Source of the DNA: Aridibacter sp965216195
GTDB taxonomy: Bacteria > Acidobacteriota > Blastocatellia > Pyrinomonadales > Pyrinomonadaceae
Direction of reading: 5' to 3'
Assembly: GCA_965216195.1 (NCBI GenBank)
Contig: OZ244151.1
Span: forward strand, 2,542,001-2,606,000
DNA length: 64,000 bases
The position numbers and the translations under genes were made by a program. Positions 17,908-26,140 of this stretch are shown here, one piece after another (position 1 is the first letter of the stretch; each line of letters opens with the position of its first letter). The notes under the pieces are model-generated. The model had not been told where the DNA came from. It did not search any database and saw only the letters and a program-made list of their open reading frames with translations.

Positions 17908-19326
17908 TTACCTACCTGCTCCTGCCAATTCAACCGATTCACCAAAAAGTTTTTTATGAATACCGATCGCTGCAAGCTTTCCTGCCTGTGATGCATCAAC
18001 CGCTTCCGCACCGCCGTTTACACAGTCGCCGCCCGCAAAGATTGCCGGATCTGATGTCTGCATGTTTTCATTTACTTTCGCACGCCCTTTTTCGTCAAAC
18101 TCGATTCCAAGTTCTGCGAGAAAACCCTTTTGCTTTTTCTGTCCAATCGCTTTGATAACCATGTCGCAAGGTATTTCAAAGATCTCACCGGAGCCATCAT
18201 TTCTTTTGCACTTCATTCCCGCGACCCGTCCCTCGCCAAAAATTTCAATCGGAAATGCCTGCCAGACGAATTCGACTCCATCACTTTTTGCAAGTTCGTA
18301 TTCGTAATCATAAGCGGATATATCTTTTTCGGTTTTTCGATAAACGATCATTACCTTTTCGGCGCCGAGTCGCTTCGCCTGAGTAACCGCATCAATCGCC
18401 GTATTTCCTGCTCCAATCACCGCGACCGTCTTACCAAGCGGAACAGACTCCCAGTCGCGCGTCTTGATCTTCTCAATAAAATCCAGAGCTTCCCAAACGC
18501 CTTCGAGACATTCGCCTTCGATATTTAGATCGTTTGAGCTGCCCAGCCCAATACCAAGAAAAATTGCGTCGTGCTCAGAACGCAGGCTCTCGATGGAACA
18601 CAGGCTGCCAGCCTGCACCGCGTTCTCCGAACGCGAGTTCCCGTCCACTGTTTCCCCGGAATGAAGGCTGCCGGCCTGCAATGAGTTCGAAGAACTCGAA
18701 TCTTCTTCCGCAACAATAGAAGTATTCAGCTTAAACTCCACACCAAGTTTTTCAATCATCTTCACTTCTTCAAGAGAATCCGCCTGAGTCATTTTATACT
18801 CCGCCATCCCGTAGGTGTCGAGTCCGCCAGCAAGCGGCTTTTTCTCGTAAACCGTTACAGCATAACCCAAACGTGCTAAGTAAGTTGCACAAGAAAGTCC
18901 GGCAGGACCAGAGCCGACGATCCCGATCGATTTTCCGTTTGACTCACCTTTTTCAAAAAGCTGATTGCCGTTTTCAATCGCGCAATCGGTCGCATATCTC
19001 TGCAAACGTCCGATCTCAATCGGTTTTTCAACCAAAGTTTTTTCCACACACGCACCTTCGCAAAGTGCCTCGACAGGACAAACCCTTGCACAGCTTCCGC
19101 CAATCGGATTCGCGTCAAAAATCACCCGTGCTGACCCGGTCAGATTATCGCTAGCAATTTTTTTGATAAATGAAGGAACGTCAATGTGTGTCGGACAGGC
19201 TTTAGTGCAAGGAGCGTCGTAACAATAAAGACAGCGATTCGCCTCAACCAAAGCCTCAGCCTTCGTCATTGCCGGGTTAATGTCAGCAAAATTCCTTTCG
19301 ATTTTTTGTTTGCTGAATTTAGTCAT
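17908..19326 (-). CDS. preT: NAD(P)-binding subunit of dihydropyrimidine dehydrogenase, with an in-frame repeat insertion
   Basis: 472 residues from the ATG at 19326; starting further up would translate through a palindromic repeat. PreT passes electrons from NAD(P)H through FAD and Fe-S clusters to PreA, which reduces uracil and thymine. Visible: cysteines CLYCYDAPCTKACP and CARVCPVEALCEGAC for the clusters, IVGSGPAGLSCATYLA for FAD, and VIGAGNTAIDAVTQAKRLGA for NAD(P). Between LNTSI and EHDAIFLGIG about 40 extra residues (twice QAGSL) are encoded by two copies of a palindromic DNA repeat, where relatives have a short loop. PreA is not in the window. Related GltD-like subunits are the alternative reading. 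Confidence 0.85.
   Translation of the reverse strand: MTKFSKQKIERNFADINPAMTKAEALVEANRCLYCYDAPCTKACPTHIDVPSFIKKIASDNLTGSARVIFDANPIGGSCARVCPVEALCEGACVEKTLVEKPIEIGRLQRYATDCAIENGNQLFEKGESNGKSIGIVGSGPAGLSCATYLARLGYAVTVYEKKPLAGGLDTYGMAEYKMTQADSLEEVKMIEKLGVEFKLNTSIVAEEDSSSSNSLQAGSLHSGETVDGNSRSENAVQAGSLCSIESLRSEHDAIFLGIGLGSSNDLNIEGECLEGVWEALDFIEKIKTRDWESVPLGKTVAVIGAGNTAIDAVTQAKRLGAEKVMIVYRKTEKDISAYDYEYELAKSDGVEFVWQAFPIEIFGEGRVAGMKCKRNDGSGEIFEIPCDMVIKAIGQKKQKGFLAELGIEFDEKGRAKVNENMQTSDPAIFAGGDCVNGGAEAVDASQAGKLAAIGIHKKLFGESVELAGAGR
18601..18677. repeat. Two palindromic repeat units inside preT
   Basis: CAGGCTGCCAGCCTG (18601-18615) is a 7-bp-arm palindrome; AGGCTGCCGGCCTG (18665-18678) is a near copy 50 nt on. 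A third partial unit (CGCAGGCTCTCGATGGAACA) lies at about 18581-18600. All are read in frame, giving the QAGSL peptides. Confidence 0.7.
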
Positions 19327-19346
19327 GTGTCTTGAAGTTTGACAGT

Positions 19347-19369
19347 AAAACAGACTGTTAGTCTGTTTT
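19347..19369. repeat. Palindrome upstream of preT
   Basis: AAAACAGACT and AGTCTGTTTT are perfect 10-bp arms around GTT. It lies just upstream of the chosen preT start. The same core with arms GAACAGACT/AGTCTGTTC recurs at 19419-19439; both copies are preceded by CAGTAAA. Confidence 0.8.
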
Positions 19370-19418
19370 CCCATTCACCCGCTCCTAATTTTGCCCTTCA
19401 TTTAGATGCCCAGTAAAT

Positions 19419-19439
19419 GAACAGACTAACAGTCTGTTC
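19419..19439. repeat. Second copy of the ACAGACT palindrome
   Basis: GAACAGACT AAC AGTCTGTTC, arms of 9 bp, ending at the stop codon of the RidA gene. Together with the copy at 19347 it fills the ridA-preT gap. Confidence 0.8.
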
Positions 19440-19825
19440 TACAATTCCGCATCCGCTTCGATCTCGATCAGCATCTTCGGATCGATCAATTTCGAAACTT
19501 CAACCATTGTAGTAGCCGGCATAATCCCACTAAAAAATTCGCCGTGCGCTTTTCCGTATTCTTCCCAACGCGAAATATCCGTTACAAACATCCGCGTCCG
19601 CACAACATTTTCAAGCGAAGCATCCAAAGCGGACAAAGCCTTTTCAATATTCTTGATTACCTGAATCGTCTGAGTATAAGCATCGCCTTCACCAACAATC
19701 TCACCGTTTTCATCCGTCGCCGTCGTTCCGGTTACATAAATCCGCTCACCAACTTTCACCGCACGCGAATATCCAACAATCGATTCCCACTTTTGTCCCG
19801 ATGAATATTTCTGTCGCTCCCGCAT
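19439..19825 (-). CDS. RidA/YjgF family protein
   Basis: 128 residues, the full family length. It has GERIYVTGTTATDENGEIVG, the segment VVRTRMFVTDI with the conserved substrate-binding Arg, and IEIEADAEL at the end. RidA-type proteins hydrolyse reactive enamines/imines; RutC-like members act in pyrimidine breakdown. Placement between the ureidopropionase and preT suggests it clears a reactive intermediate of this pathway, which is inference. Its ATG overlaps the stop of the upstream gene (TAATG), indicating translational coupling. Confidence 0.9.
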   Translation of the reverse strand: MRERQKYSSGQKWESIVGYSRAVKVGERIYVTGTTATDENGEIVGEGDAYTQTIQVIKNIEKALSALDASLENVVRTRMFVTDISRWEEYGKAHGEFFSGIMPATTMVEVSKLIDPKMLIEIEADAEL

Positions 19826-20616
19826 TATCGCCTGACCTTTACAAAATACTTTCCGTTAAACCAATAAGTGATTTTGCGTTTCGTAACCTCACCCTGCCGA
19901 AACTTCTTGTTTTCAATAACAACCGGGAATTTGATTTTCCTGGTTTTCTCGTCATATTCAAATAGTCGATTTGGCCTTTTAGATCTATCAACCACCGAAA
20001 AGAAGTCATATGAAAACCCGATCGAATCGGTCATGCCAGAACGGGTCTTGATCATTTTGGGGTTAGAGAGCGTCTTCTTTCCAATCCTAAACAGGAGTAT
20101 CGTTTGTCCCCTGAGCGAGGTGGATAAAACCGAAGTAGAAGTTGCCAAATAGATTTTACCGGTTCGCGTCTGTAGGCTGGAAATCTCAGTAAAAAACCCG
20201 TTAGCGTTACCCTCTTCGGAGTTTCCTTTGGCGTGCACCTTCCCGTCGCGTCCAATGTACTGAAAAACATTCTCATAAAAATGCATTGTCCCTCCCGAGT
20301 GTGTGTCCCAGGAATAAATCCTAAAACGCCCGTCGGAAGACGTTACGATTTTGAGAAAATCCTTAAGCTCCTGAAATTCAAAGTTGATTGTCGAGCGCTC
20401 AATAGATGTATATTTTAAAAGCGCTTTTCGAAACGCTTTGTTGGCTACGGAGAGTTTGTCGCCATCATAGGTAGGACGATACGCCGACCAATTTTCGATT
20501 TCCTGGTAGAGCCCAACGAGTTCGGCATCAATATCATCGAGTTTCTTCTGACCAACAACGGAAACCGCGCTTGCCAAAAAAGTTACTGCGATCAAAAATC
20601 CAAAAAATTTTTTCAT
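19825..20616 (-). CDS. Exported protein of unknown function
   Basis: 263 residues with a signal peptide (MKKFFGFLIAVTFLASAVSVVGQ). The body is beta-rich with FKIVTSSDGRFRIYSWDTHSGGTMHFYENVFQYIGRDGK-type segments, and the C-terminus is basic (WFNGKYFVKVRR). I do not recognise a family. It is embedded in the pyrimidine gene block, 30 nt after the ureidopropionase gene and coupled by TAATG to ridA, but an exported protein has no obvious role in that cytoplasmic pathway. Confidence 0.7.
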   Translation of the reverse strand: MKKFFGFLIAVTFLASAVSVVGQKKLDDIDAELVGLYQEIENWSAYRPTYDGDKLSVANKAFRKALLKYTSIERSTINFEFQELKDFLKIVTSSDGRFRIYSWDTHSGGTMHFYENVFQYIGRDGKVHAKGNSEEGNANGFFTEISSLQTRTGKIYLATSTSVLSTSLRGQTILLFRIGKKTLSNPKMIKTRSGMTDSIGFSYDFFSVVDRSKRPNRLFEYDEKTRKIKFPVVIENKKFRQGEVTKRKITYWFNGKYFVKVRR

Positions 20617-20646
20617 CCTTAGTTCCTGCTTTCGAATTGCCTTTGT

Positions 20647-21516
20647 CTAATCCGCTACCAATGAATCGTAACTATCCGGTCTGCGATCCCGATAAAACTG
20701 CCAAGTATTGCGGACGTCTTTAATTTTATCCATATCCAAATCTGCAACAACCAACTCGTCCTTATCTCTTGAAGCTTCTGCTAAAAACTGTCCGCGCGGA
20801 TCGCAGAAATAACTCTGCCCGTAAAACTCACCTATGTCCCAAGGCTGTTCGTGCCCGACGCGGTTTATAGCACCGACAAAATAACCATTCGCGACGGCGT
20901 GAGCTGGTTGTTCCAGTTTCCAGAGATATTCGCTCAAGCCCGCAACGGTTGCCGAAGGATTAAAAATTATCTCCGCACCGTTTAACCCTAAAGCTCTTGC
21001 GCCTTCGGGAAAATGTCGGTCATAGCATATGTAAACGCCAATCCTTGCAAAAGCTGTATCAAAACAAGGATAACCAAGATTGCCGGGGCGAAAATAGAAT
21101 TTTTCCCAAAAACCCGGAGCAACATGCGGAATATGATTTTTGCGATATTTCCCCAAAAACTTGCCATCGGCATCAATCACCGCCGCCGAATTGTAATAAA
21201 TGCCCGACATTTCCTCTTCGTAAATCGGCACGATCAACACCATTCCGTGTTCTTTCGCAACCGATTGCATCATTTGCACAGTCGGCCCATCCGGAATTTT
21301 CTCGACCGCTTCATACCACTTCGTTTCCTGTTCCGCACAAAAATACGGCGTTGTAAAAATCTCCTGAAAACAAAGCATCTGAACGTCTTGCTCTGCCGCT
21401 TCCTCAACAAACTTCATTTGATGCTCGATGTTTGCTTTCTTAATCTCTTCAATCGAAGCATCCACCGAACCTTGATTCGCCGCTTGTATGAGTCCTGCTT
21501 TTATTATTCTTGACAT
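20647..21516 (-). CDS. Beta-ureidopropionase / N-carbamoyl amidase of the nitrilase superfamily
   Basis: 289 residues. The nitrilase triad is visible: Glu in MLCFQEIFTTPYFC, Lys in KYRKNHIPH and Cys in GVYICYDRHFPEGAR. The sequence GNLGYPCFDT and the overall length fit N-carbamoyl-beta-alanine / N-carbamoylputrescine amidases. With dihydropyrimidinase and preT in the same block it most likely hydrolyses N-carbamoyl-beta-alanine to beta-alanine, CO2 and ammonia, the third step of the reductive pyrimidine pathway. Confidence 0.9.
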   Translation of the reverse strand: MSRIIKAGLIQAANQGSVDASIEEIKKANIEHQMKFVEEAAEQDVQMLCFQEIFTTPYFCAEQETKWYEAVEKIPDGPTVQMMQSVAKEHGMVLIVPIYEEEMSGIYYNSAAVIDADGKFLGKYRKNHIPHVAPGFWEKFYFRPGNLGYPCFDTAFARIGVYICYDRHFPEGARALGLNGAEIIFNPSATVAGLSEYLWKLEQPAHAVANGYFVGAINRVGHEQPWDIGEFYGQSYFCDPRGQFLAEASRDKDELVVADLDMDKIKDVRNTWQFYRDRRPDSYDSLVAD

Positions 21517-21526
21517 AATTTTGTTG

Positions 21527-22175
21527 CCGCGGATTAACGCGGAGAAACGCGGATCGAAAAAAAAGAAAAGTCCGAAAGTAGTTTGAATTTCTTATTTCTT
21601 ATTCGCTGATATCCATGACGGTTCTTCCTCAGTCTTCTTCTAGTAAAGGCGCCATCTTCACCTTCGAAATCGCCCTACTTCTTTCCTGTTATTATCAAAT
21701 GCAAATCTCTCAAATTCTGGTTTCCGGCCAAAATTGAACAAAAGTCCAACCTCTATTTCGGTAGCCCGCAAATAATTCAATATCTGAGCTCGATGCGCCT
21801 CTGCAATTCGTTTTACCGCTTTTAGTTCGAGTATCGCAACATTATCAATAACCAAATCCGCCTCGAAACGACCTATCTGCTGATCTCTAAACCAAACGGG
21901 AATTTCAACCTGCCGTTTAACGCCGAACCCCTTCTGATCAAGGACGATAAAAAAAGCCTTCTCGTAAACCGATTCCAAAAACCCATATCCCAGTTCATTA
22001 TAAACTTCGTAGAATGTTCCAATTACCTTTTCGGTGAGGTGGAAATGCTTCAACACTTTTTTTCTCCTTTTTATTTTCTTAAGATTCTCTTCTTTCCTAA
22101 ATTTCCCTCATTGTCTTTTCACTTCTATTCATTCTCCGCTTTTCTAAATCCGCGTCTTCCGCGTTAATCCGCGGC
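21527..22175. mobile_element. GxxExxY gene flanked by inverted repeats (putative element)
   Basis: The repeat begins CCGCGGATTAACGCGGA and continues GAAACGCGGAT at 21527-21554; its inverse, with AGACGCGGAT, is at 22148-22174. The two copies face each other around the GxxExxY gene. A similar inverted pair without any gene lies at 25270-25410. No target-site duplication was verified. Mobility is inference; the repeats may instead be independent intergenic palindromes. Confidence 0.45.
21658..22056 (-). CDS. GxxExxY protein (PD-(D/E)XK nuclease-like fold)
   Basis: 132 residues, the complete family length. The name-giving motif is GFLESVY within ELGYGFLESVYEKAF. The nuclease-like core follows: FEADLVIDNVAILELKAV, giving the D...ExK arrangement. 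The family is widespread, often single-gene and near repeats, and its function is unknown. Here it sits between inverted GC-rich repeats and breaks up the pyrimidine block, which suggests an insertion. Confidence 0.9.
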   Translation of the reverse strand: MLKHFHLTEKVIGTFYEVYNELGYGFLESVYEKAFFIVLDQKGFGVKRQVEIPVWFRDQQIGRFEADLVIDNVAILELKAVKRIAEAHRAQILNYLRATEIEVGLLFNFGRKPEFERFAFDNNRKEVGRFRR

Positions 22176-22183
22176 CAAACTCC

Positions 22184-23641
22184 TTAACTCATCCAATTTA
22201 TCCCAGCCTCAGCATTCCACTTCGTCGTCGTTTTCTTGAGCTTTGTCCAAAATTCTATCGAACTTTTGCCCGTAATGTCATTCGCTCCAAAGCGAGATTC
22301 GTTCCAACCTCCGAATGAAAATGGCTCCCTTGGAACGGGAACGCCGATGTTTACTCCGACCATTCCCGCCGATGCTTTTTCCATTACGTATCTAGCCATT
22401 CCGCCGTTTTGCGTGTACACAGAAGAAGCGTTGCCGTATGGATTACCATTTTCGACTTTGATCGCATCATCAACCGTTTCGCTACGCATAATAGAAATTA
22501 CGGGACCGAAAATTTCTTCGGTCGCAACGGACATTTCGGGCGTTACAAAATCAATCACAGTTGGTCCGACATAAGTGCCGTCTTCCTTGCCTTCGACAGT
22601 TGCTCCACGTCCATCAACTAAAATTTTCGCACCGTCTTTTTCGGCTTGTGTGATGTAACCTTCGATGCGTTCCTTTGCTTCTCTAGAAATTACTGCCCCG
22701 AGATTTTCACCCGGCACAATTGTTTTTGCTTGATTACAAATTCCTTCGATAATCGAGTCAACATTTCCAACTGCGAGCATCGCCGATGCCGCCATACAAC
22801 GCTGCCCCGCACAGCCCGACATCGAAGCCGTTACGTCATTTGCGGTCATAGTTGGATTTGCGTCTGGCAAAACGAAAAGGTGATTTTTCGCACCGCCGAG
22901 TGCAATGCATCGTTTCAAATTATCAGTCGCTTTTCGGTAAACAATTTTTGCAACTTTGGTCGAACCAACAAAGCTAACCGCCTCAATATCTTCGTTCGAA
23001 CAAATTCCTTCGACGATTTCTTTTCCGCCGTTGATGACATTAAAAACGCCGTCGGGAAGCCCTGCTTCTTGCAGTAATTCAGCCATTCTCTGAACCGAAA
23101 GCGGCACTAGTTCCGAGGGTTTCATAATCATCGTGTTGCCGAGGGCGAGGGCGTTCGGCATCGTCCAATTCGGCACCATAAAAGGAAAATTAAACGGCAC
23201 GATTGAAGCGACGACGCCAAGCGGAAAATGTTCTGTCCGGCATTCGACACCTTTTGAAACTTCCAAAACTTCGCCCGAAACCAACTGCGGCATCGAGCAA
23301 GCAAACTCCGTTAACTCAATTGACTTTTCAACCTCTGCTCTCGCTTCGCCCAAAGTTTTACCGTTTTCTTCCGTAACCAAATTTGTAAGTTCATCCAAAT
23401 TCTCTTCGAGCAACTGTCTATATTTGAAAAACACCTGAACGCGTTCTTTTATAGGTTGATTGCTCCAACTTTCAAAAGCGTTCTTTGCCGATTGAACGGC
23501 TTTATTTAACTCATCATCTGTTGACATTGGAACTTTCGATAAATGATTCCCGTCGATTGGTGAAACAACATCGAGATTTTTATCGGAACTGCTTTCGACG
23601 GATTCGCCGTTGTAATAATTTTTAACAATTTCGTATTTCAT
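22184..23641 (-). CDS. mmsA: CoA-acylating (methyl)malonate-semialdehyde dehydrogenase
   Basis: 485 residues of the aldehyde dehydrogenase superfamily. The catalytic Cys is in GCAGQRCMAASA, a signature of MmsA, with the cofactor segment VSFVGSTKVAKIVY. MmsA oxidises malonate- or methylmalonate-semialdehyde with NAD and CoA to acetyl-CoA or propionyl-CoA and CO2. Downstream of the class III aminotransferase in pathway terms, it completes the breakdown of uracil and thymine to central metabolites. Lies 86 nt after the NCS1 permease gene, with a repeat pair in between. Confidence 0.93.
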   Translation of the reverse strand: MKYEIVKNYYNGESVESSSDKNLDVVSPIDGNHLSKVPMSTDDELNKAVQSAKNAFESWSNQPIKERVQVFFKYRQLLEENLDELTNLVTEENGKTLGEARAEVEKSIELTEFACSMPQLVSGEVLEVSKGVECRTEHFPLGVVASIVPFNFPFMVPNWTMPNALALGNTMIMKPSELVPLSVQRMAELLQEAGLPDGVFNVINGGKEIVEGICSNEDIEAVSFVGSTKVAKIVYRKATDNLKRCIALGGAKNHLFVLPDANPTMTANDVTASMSGCAGQRCMAASAMLAVGNVDSIIEGICNQAKTIVPGENLGAVISREAKERIEGYITQAEKDGAKILVDGRGATVEGKEDGTYVGPTVIDFVTPEMSVATEEIFGPVISIMRSETVDDAIKVENGNPYGNASSVYTQNGGMARYVMEKASAGMVGVNIGVPVPREPFSFGGWNESRFGANDITGKSSIEFWTKLKKTTTKWNAEAGINWMS

Positions 23642-23650
23642 AAATTTATT

Positions 23651-23720
23651 AACCGCAAAGGACGCGAAGAACGCAAAGTTTATTATAGATCCTTAGCGAC
23701 CGTTGCGACCTTCGCGGTAA
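23651..23720. repeat. Inverted pair of AACCGCAAAGGACGCGAAG-type repeats
   Basis: AACCGCAAAGGACGCGAAG (continuing AACGCAAAG) at 23651-23678 faces a diverged inverse copy at 23692-23720, with a 13-nt spacer, filling the gap between the permease and mmsA. It can form a long imperfect hairpin. A related but different phrase (CACCACCGAGACACAGAGG) is at 28010-28037. Confidence 0.65.
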
Positions 23721-23726
23721 TTTCTC

Positions 23727-25259
23727 TTAAATGTCTAAAACATCCACCCCCGAAACCCCATCAATAACCCCGCCTATCGCCTTCCTGATTTTCGGTTTCA
23801 TCAAAATAAAATAAACCACAAATGCAATTCCGAATGTTACAAAAAACGAATATTTATAGAGCGTATCAAAAAAGCCAGGATCTGCGACTTGCCCGCCTGG
23901 TGTTGTTGCGGCTCGGATAAATCCATACACGACAGGAGCAATTGCAATTACTAAAGCCAGAATCGCTCGCCAATTAAAGCCGTCTGAATATGAATAAATT
24001 CCGTCCGTTTTGAAAATTTCGGCGAGGTTTAATTTCTGCTTTCGCAGAATCCAGTAATCGCAGATCATAATCCCGCCGATCGCTCCCATCAAACCGGAAT
24101 AGCCAATCAACCATGTAAAAATATATGCTCCCATCGAAGACATAAGTTGCCAGGGCATCATCAAAATTCCGATTGCCGCCGTAATCAAACCACCCGTTAC
24201 AAACGAGATTTTCCTTGGATTGAGATTTGAAAAATCGTTTGAAGGCGAAACAACATTTGCCGCCATATTTGTTGAAAGTTGAGCTACGAAGATCACGATC
24301 ATCGCAAAGAGAATTACTAGAGTTGAATCAAATTTTTTGATTAGTTCAACCGGACTCGGAATCGCTTCGCCGTAAATAATCACAGTCGCTGAAGTTACGG
24401 CGACACCAATAAATGCAAATGCTGTCATCGTAAAAGGAAGTCCGATTGCTTGCCCAAGCATCTGCGATTTTTGCGATTTTGCGTAGCGAGTAAAATCGGG
24501 AATGTTTAACGAAAGCGTCGCCCAATAGCCCACCGAAGCCGTTAAAGCTCCGGGGAAAATTGCCCAAAAGCTATTTGTTTCTTTCTGTAAACTGCTCGAT
24601 TTTGAAAGCACATTTCCAAGTCCGCTAGCTTTTGATGAAGCCCAGATAAGCAAAGCGATTCCGCCTAAAAGAAGAAACGGAGCGGCAAATGATTCGAGAA
24701 TTTTTATGCCTTCGATGCCTTTTAAGATTATGACAACTTGAATTGCCCAAAAGATATAAAACGCCAGCCAAGCGTGTCCGGGAATGTCGAGAAAGGTTGC
24801 CGCAAAAGTCGCATTCCAACCGCTCCAAATTGCTCCAAAAAGTGCGTCGATCGCTTGTCCGCCAATCCACGTTTGAATTCCAAACCAACCGCAAGCAACT
24901 ATCGCACGAAGAATCGCCGGAATGTTCGCACCTTTTGTTCCAAAAGAAGTCCGCAATAAAACTGGAAACGAAATGCCGTATTTTGTTCCTGCGTGGGCAT
25001 TCAAAACCATCGGAATCAGCACGATGCAATTTCCAAGCAGAATCGTTAGCATCGCTTGCCACCAATTCATTCCCGCCGAGATAAAACCGCCTGCAAGTGT
25101 GTACGTCGTAATGACAACGCTCATTCCAATCCAAAGAGCGGCGATATTCCAAGTTGACCAGGTGCGTTGCTCAATCGTCGTCGGAGCAAGGTCTTTGTTC
25201 CACAAAGGTGATGCGGAAACGTCTTCTTTTAATTCGATGAAATCTGTTCTATTTGTCAT
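23727..25259 (-). CDS. NCS1 family nucleobase:cation symporter
   Basis: 510 residues, about 12 hydrophobic segments. NCS1 features: the N-terminal PTTIEQRTWSTWNIAALWIGM region, GTKGANIPAILRAIVACGWFGIQTW and DYWILRKQKLNL. Members import uracil, allantoin, cytosine or hydantoins with Na+ or H+. Position among dihydropyrimidinase and ureidopropionase genes makes uracil/thymine (or a dihydropyrimidine/hydantoin) the likely substrate. Confidence 0.93.
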   Translation of the reverse strand: MTNRTDFIELKEDVSASPLWNKDLAPTTIEQRTWSTWNIAALWIGMSVVITTYTLAGGFISAGMNWWQAMLTILLGNCIVLIPMVLNAHAGTKYGISFPVLLRTSFGTKGANIPAILRAIVACGWFGIQTWIGGQAIDALFGAIWSGWNATFAATFLDIPGHAWLAFYIFWAIQVVIILKGIEGIKILESFAAPFLLLGGIALLIWASSKASGLGNVLSKSSSLQKETNSFWAIFPGALTASVGYWATLSLNIPDFTRYAKSQKSQMLGQAIGLPFTMTAFAFIGVAVTSATVIIYGEAIPSPVELIKKFDSTLVILFAMIVIFVAQLSTNMAANVVSPSNDFSNLNPRKISFVTGGLITAAIGILMMPWQLMSSMGAYIFTWLIGYSGLMGAIGGIMICDYWILRKQKLNLAEIFKTDGIYSYSDGFNWRAILALVIAIAPVVYGFIRAATTPGGQVADPGFFDTLYKYSFFVTFGIAFVVYFILMKPKIRKAIGGVIDGVSGVDVLDI

Positions 25260-25269
25260 TGGGATTTTG

Positions 25270-25410
25270 CCGCGGATTAACGCGGAAGACGCGGATAAGA
25301 AATTGAATATGGATTATCAAATCATAAAAACGCGTTCCTAATATCTTTCAACCTCCATTTCCTCACTTTATCTCTTATAAAATCCGTTTTTCTCCACGTC
25401 TATCCGCGGC
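25270..25410. repeat. Gene-less inverted pair of the CCGCGGATTAACGCGG repeat
   Basis: CCGCGGATTAACGCGGA followed by AGACGCGGAT (25270-25296) faces a diverged inverse copy (25382-25410) across about 85 AT-rich nt with no open reading frame. Same repeat as the one bounding the GxxExxY gene at 21527-22175. Confidence 0.65.
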
Positions 25411-25433
25411 TGAAATGCGTATCCTTATTCTCA

Positions 25434-25578
25434 ATCGCGTAGCGATTGCCTGAATTTAGCCGTGGGTTTCAACCCACTAAATATCTGACTCGCATCAATC
25501 GCGTAGCGATTACCTGAATTTAGCCGTGGGTTTCAACCCACGGATTCTGGATCAAATCGTGCCTGTCGCGTCAGCGAC
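25434..25578. repeat. REP-like palindromes on the 3' side of RAYT 1
   Basis: Two direct copies (from 25434 and from 25498) of a unit made of ATCGCGTAGCGAT, a TGAATTTAGCC spacer and the palindrome GTGGGTTTCAACCCAC, then GTCGCGTCAGCGAC at 25565-25578. This fills most of the 326-nt gap upstream of the permease; no gene is present there. Confidence 0.85.
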
Positions 25579-25585
25579 AAATGAA

Positions 25586-26041
25586 TTAACCAAACATATA
25601 TTTCTCACCAACAACATCTATCTCATGCAATTCCAATAAATCCGAGTATTCATCCTCAAATGTTTTACCGTGATGATGCTCTCTCTGATTTTTAATATAT
25701 TCAACTACCTTTGGCATCAAAGATTTGCTCACTGAAAACGCCGAAAATCCATCTTGCCAAGCAAATCCAGCCATTTTCGGAAACTCGTTATGAATCCATT
25801 TTGACGACTCACCTTTAATAAACTTAGCAATCTGGCTAGGTGAATACTTCGGCGGCGATAAGATCAAGGTGTGAATATGATCCTCAATTCCGCCAACTCG
25901 AATTGCGGTGCAATTATGCTTCCTCGCGATTCCGCCGATGTATGCCCAAACGCGATTTTCAATTTCTCTTTCGATCCAACGCTCACGATTCTTCGTGCTG
26001 AAAACGATGTGATTAAAACACGAAGAATATGTATTTGCCAT
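25586..26041 (-). CDS. REP-associated tyrosine transposase (RAYT) 1
   Basis: 151 residues, complete. Y1/IS200-like HUH domain: the HUH pair is DHIHTLI, the catalytic Tyr is in VVEYIKNQREHHH, with IKGESSKWIHNEF and FAWQDGFSAFSVS typical of this group. These single-strand transposases process REP palindromes. The gene is bracketed on both sides by inverted copies of the same palindromes (25434-25578 and 26054-26134), the expected arrangement of a RAYT with its own REPs. Confidence 0.92.
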   Translation of the reverse strand: MANTYSSCFNHIVFSTKNRERWIEREIENRVWAYIGGIARKHNCTAIRVGGIEDHIHTLILSPPKYSPSQIAKFIKGESSKWIHNEFPKMAGFAWQDGFSAFSVSKSLMPKVVEYIKNQREHHHGKTFEDEYSDLLELHEIDVVGEKYMFG

Positions 26042-26053
26042 ATTTCTTCAATT

Positions 26054-26134
26054 GTCGCTAACGCGACACGTTTGCTTGTCTACCTTGACCGTGCGTTAAA
26101 ACGCACGGCTAAATTCTGTTTGTCGCTACGCGAC
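26054..26134. repeat. REP-like palindromes on the 5' side of RAYT 1
   Basis: GTCGCTAACGCGAC (26054-26067), CCGTGCGTTAAAACGCACGG (26089-26108) and GTCGCTACGCGAC (26122-26134). In reverse complement, the run GTCGCGTAGCGAC - GAATTTAGCC - CGTGCGTTTTAACGCACG matches the units on the other side of the transposase gene. Confidence 0.85.
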
Positions 26135-26140
26135 ATCTTT

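Noticed and set aside
19327..19374. 16-residue N-terminal extension of PreT
   Set aside because: It is a translation of a palindromic repeat and the family's N-terminus begins at the later ATG.
25260..26140. CRISPR array
   Set aside because: The repeats are composite palindromes around a transposase gene; spacing is irregular and no cas genes are present.
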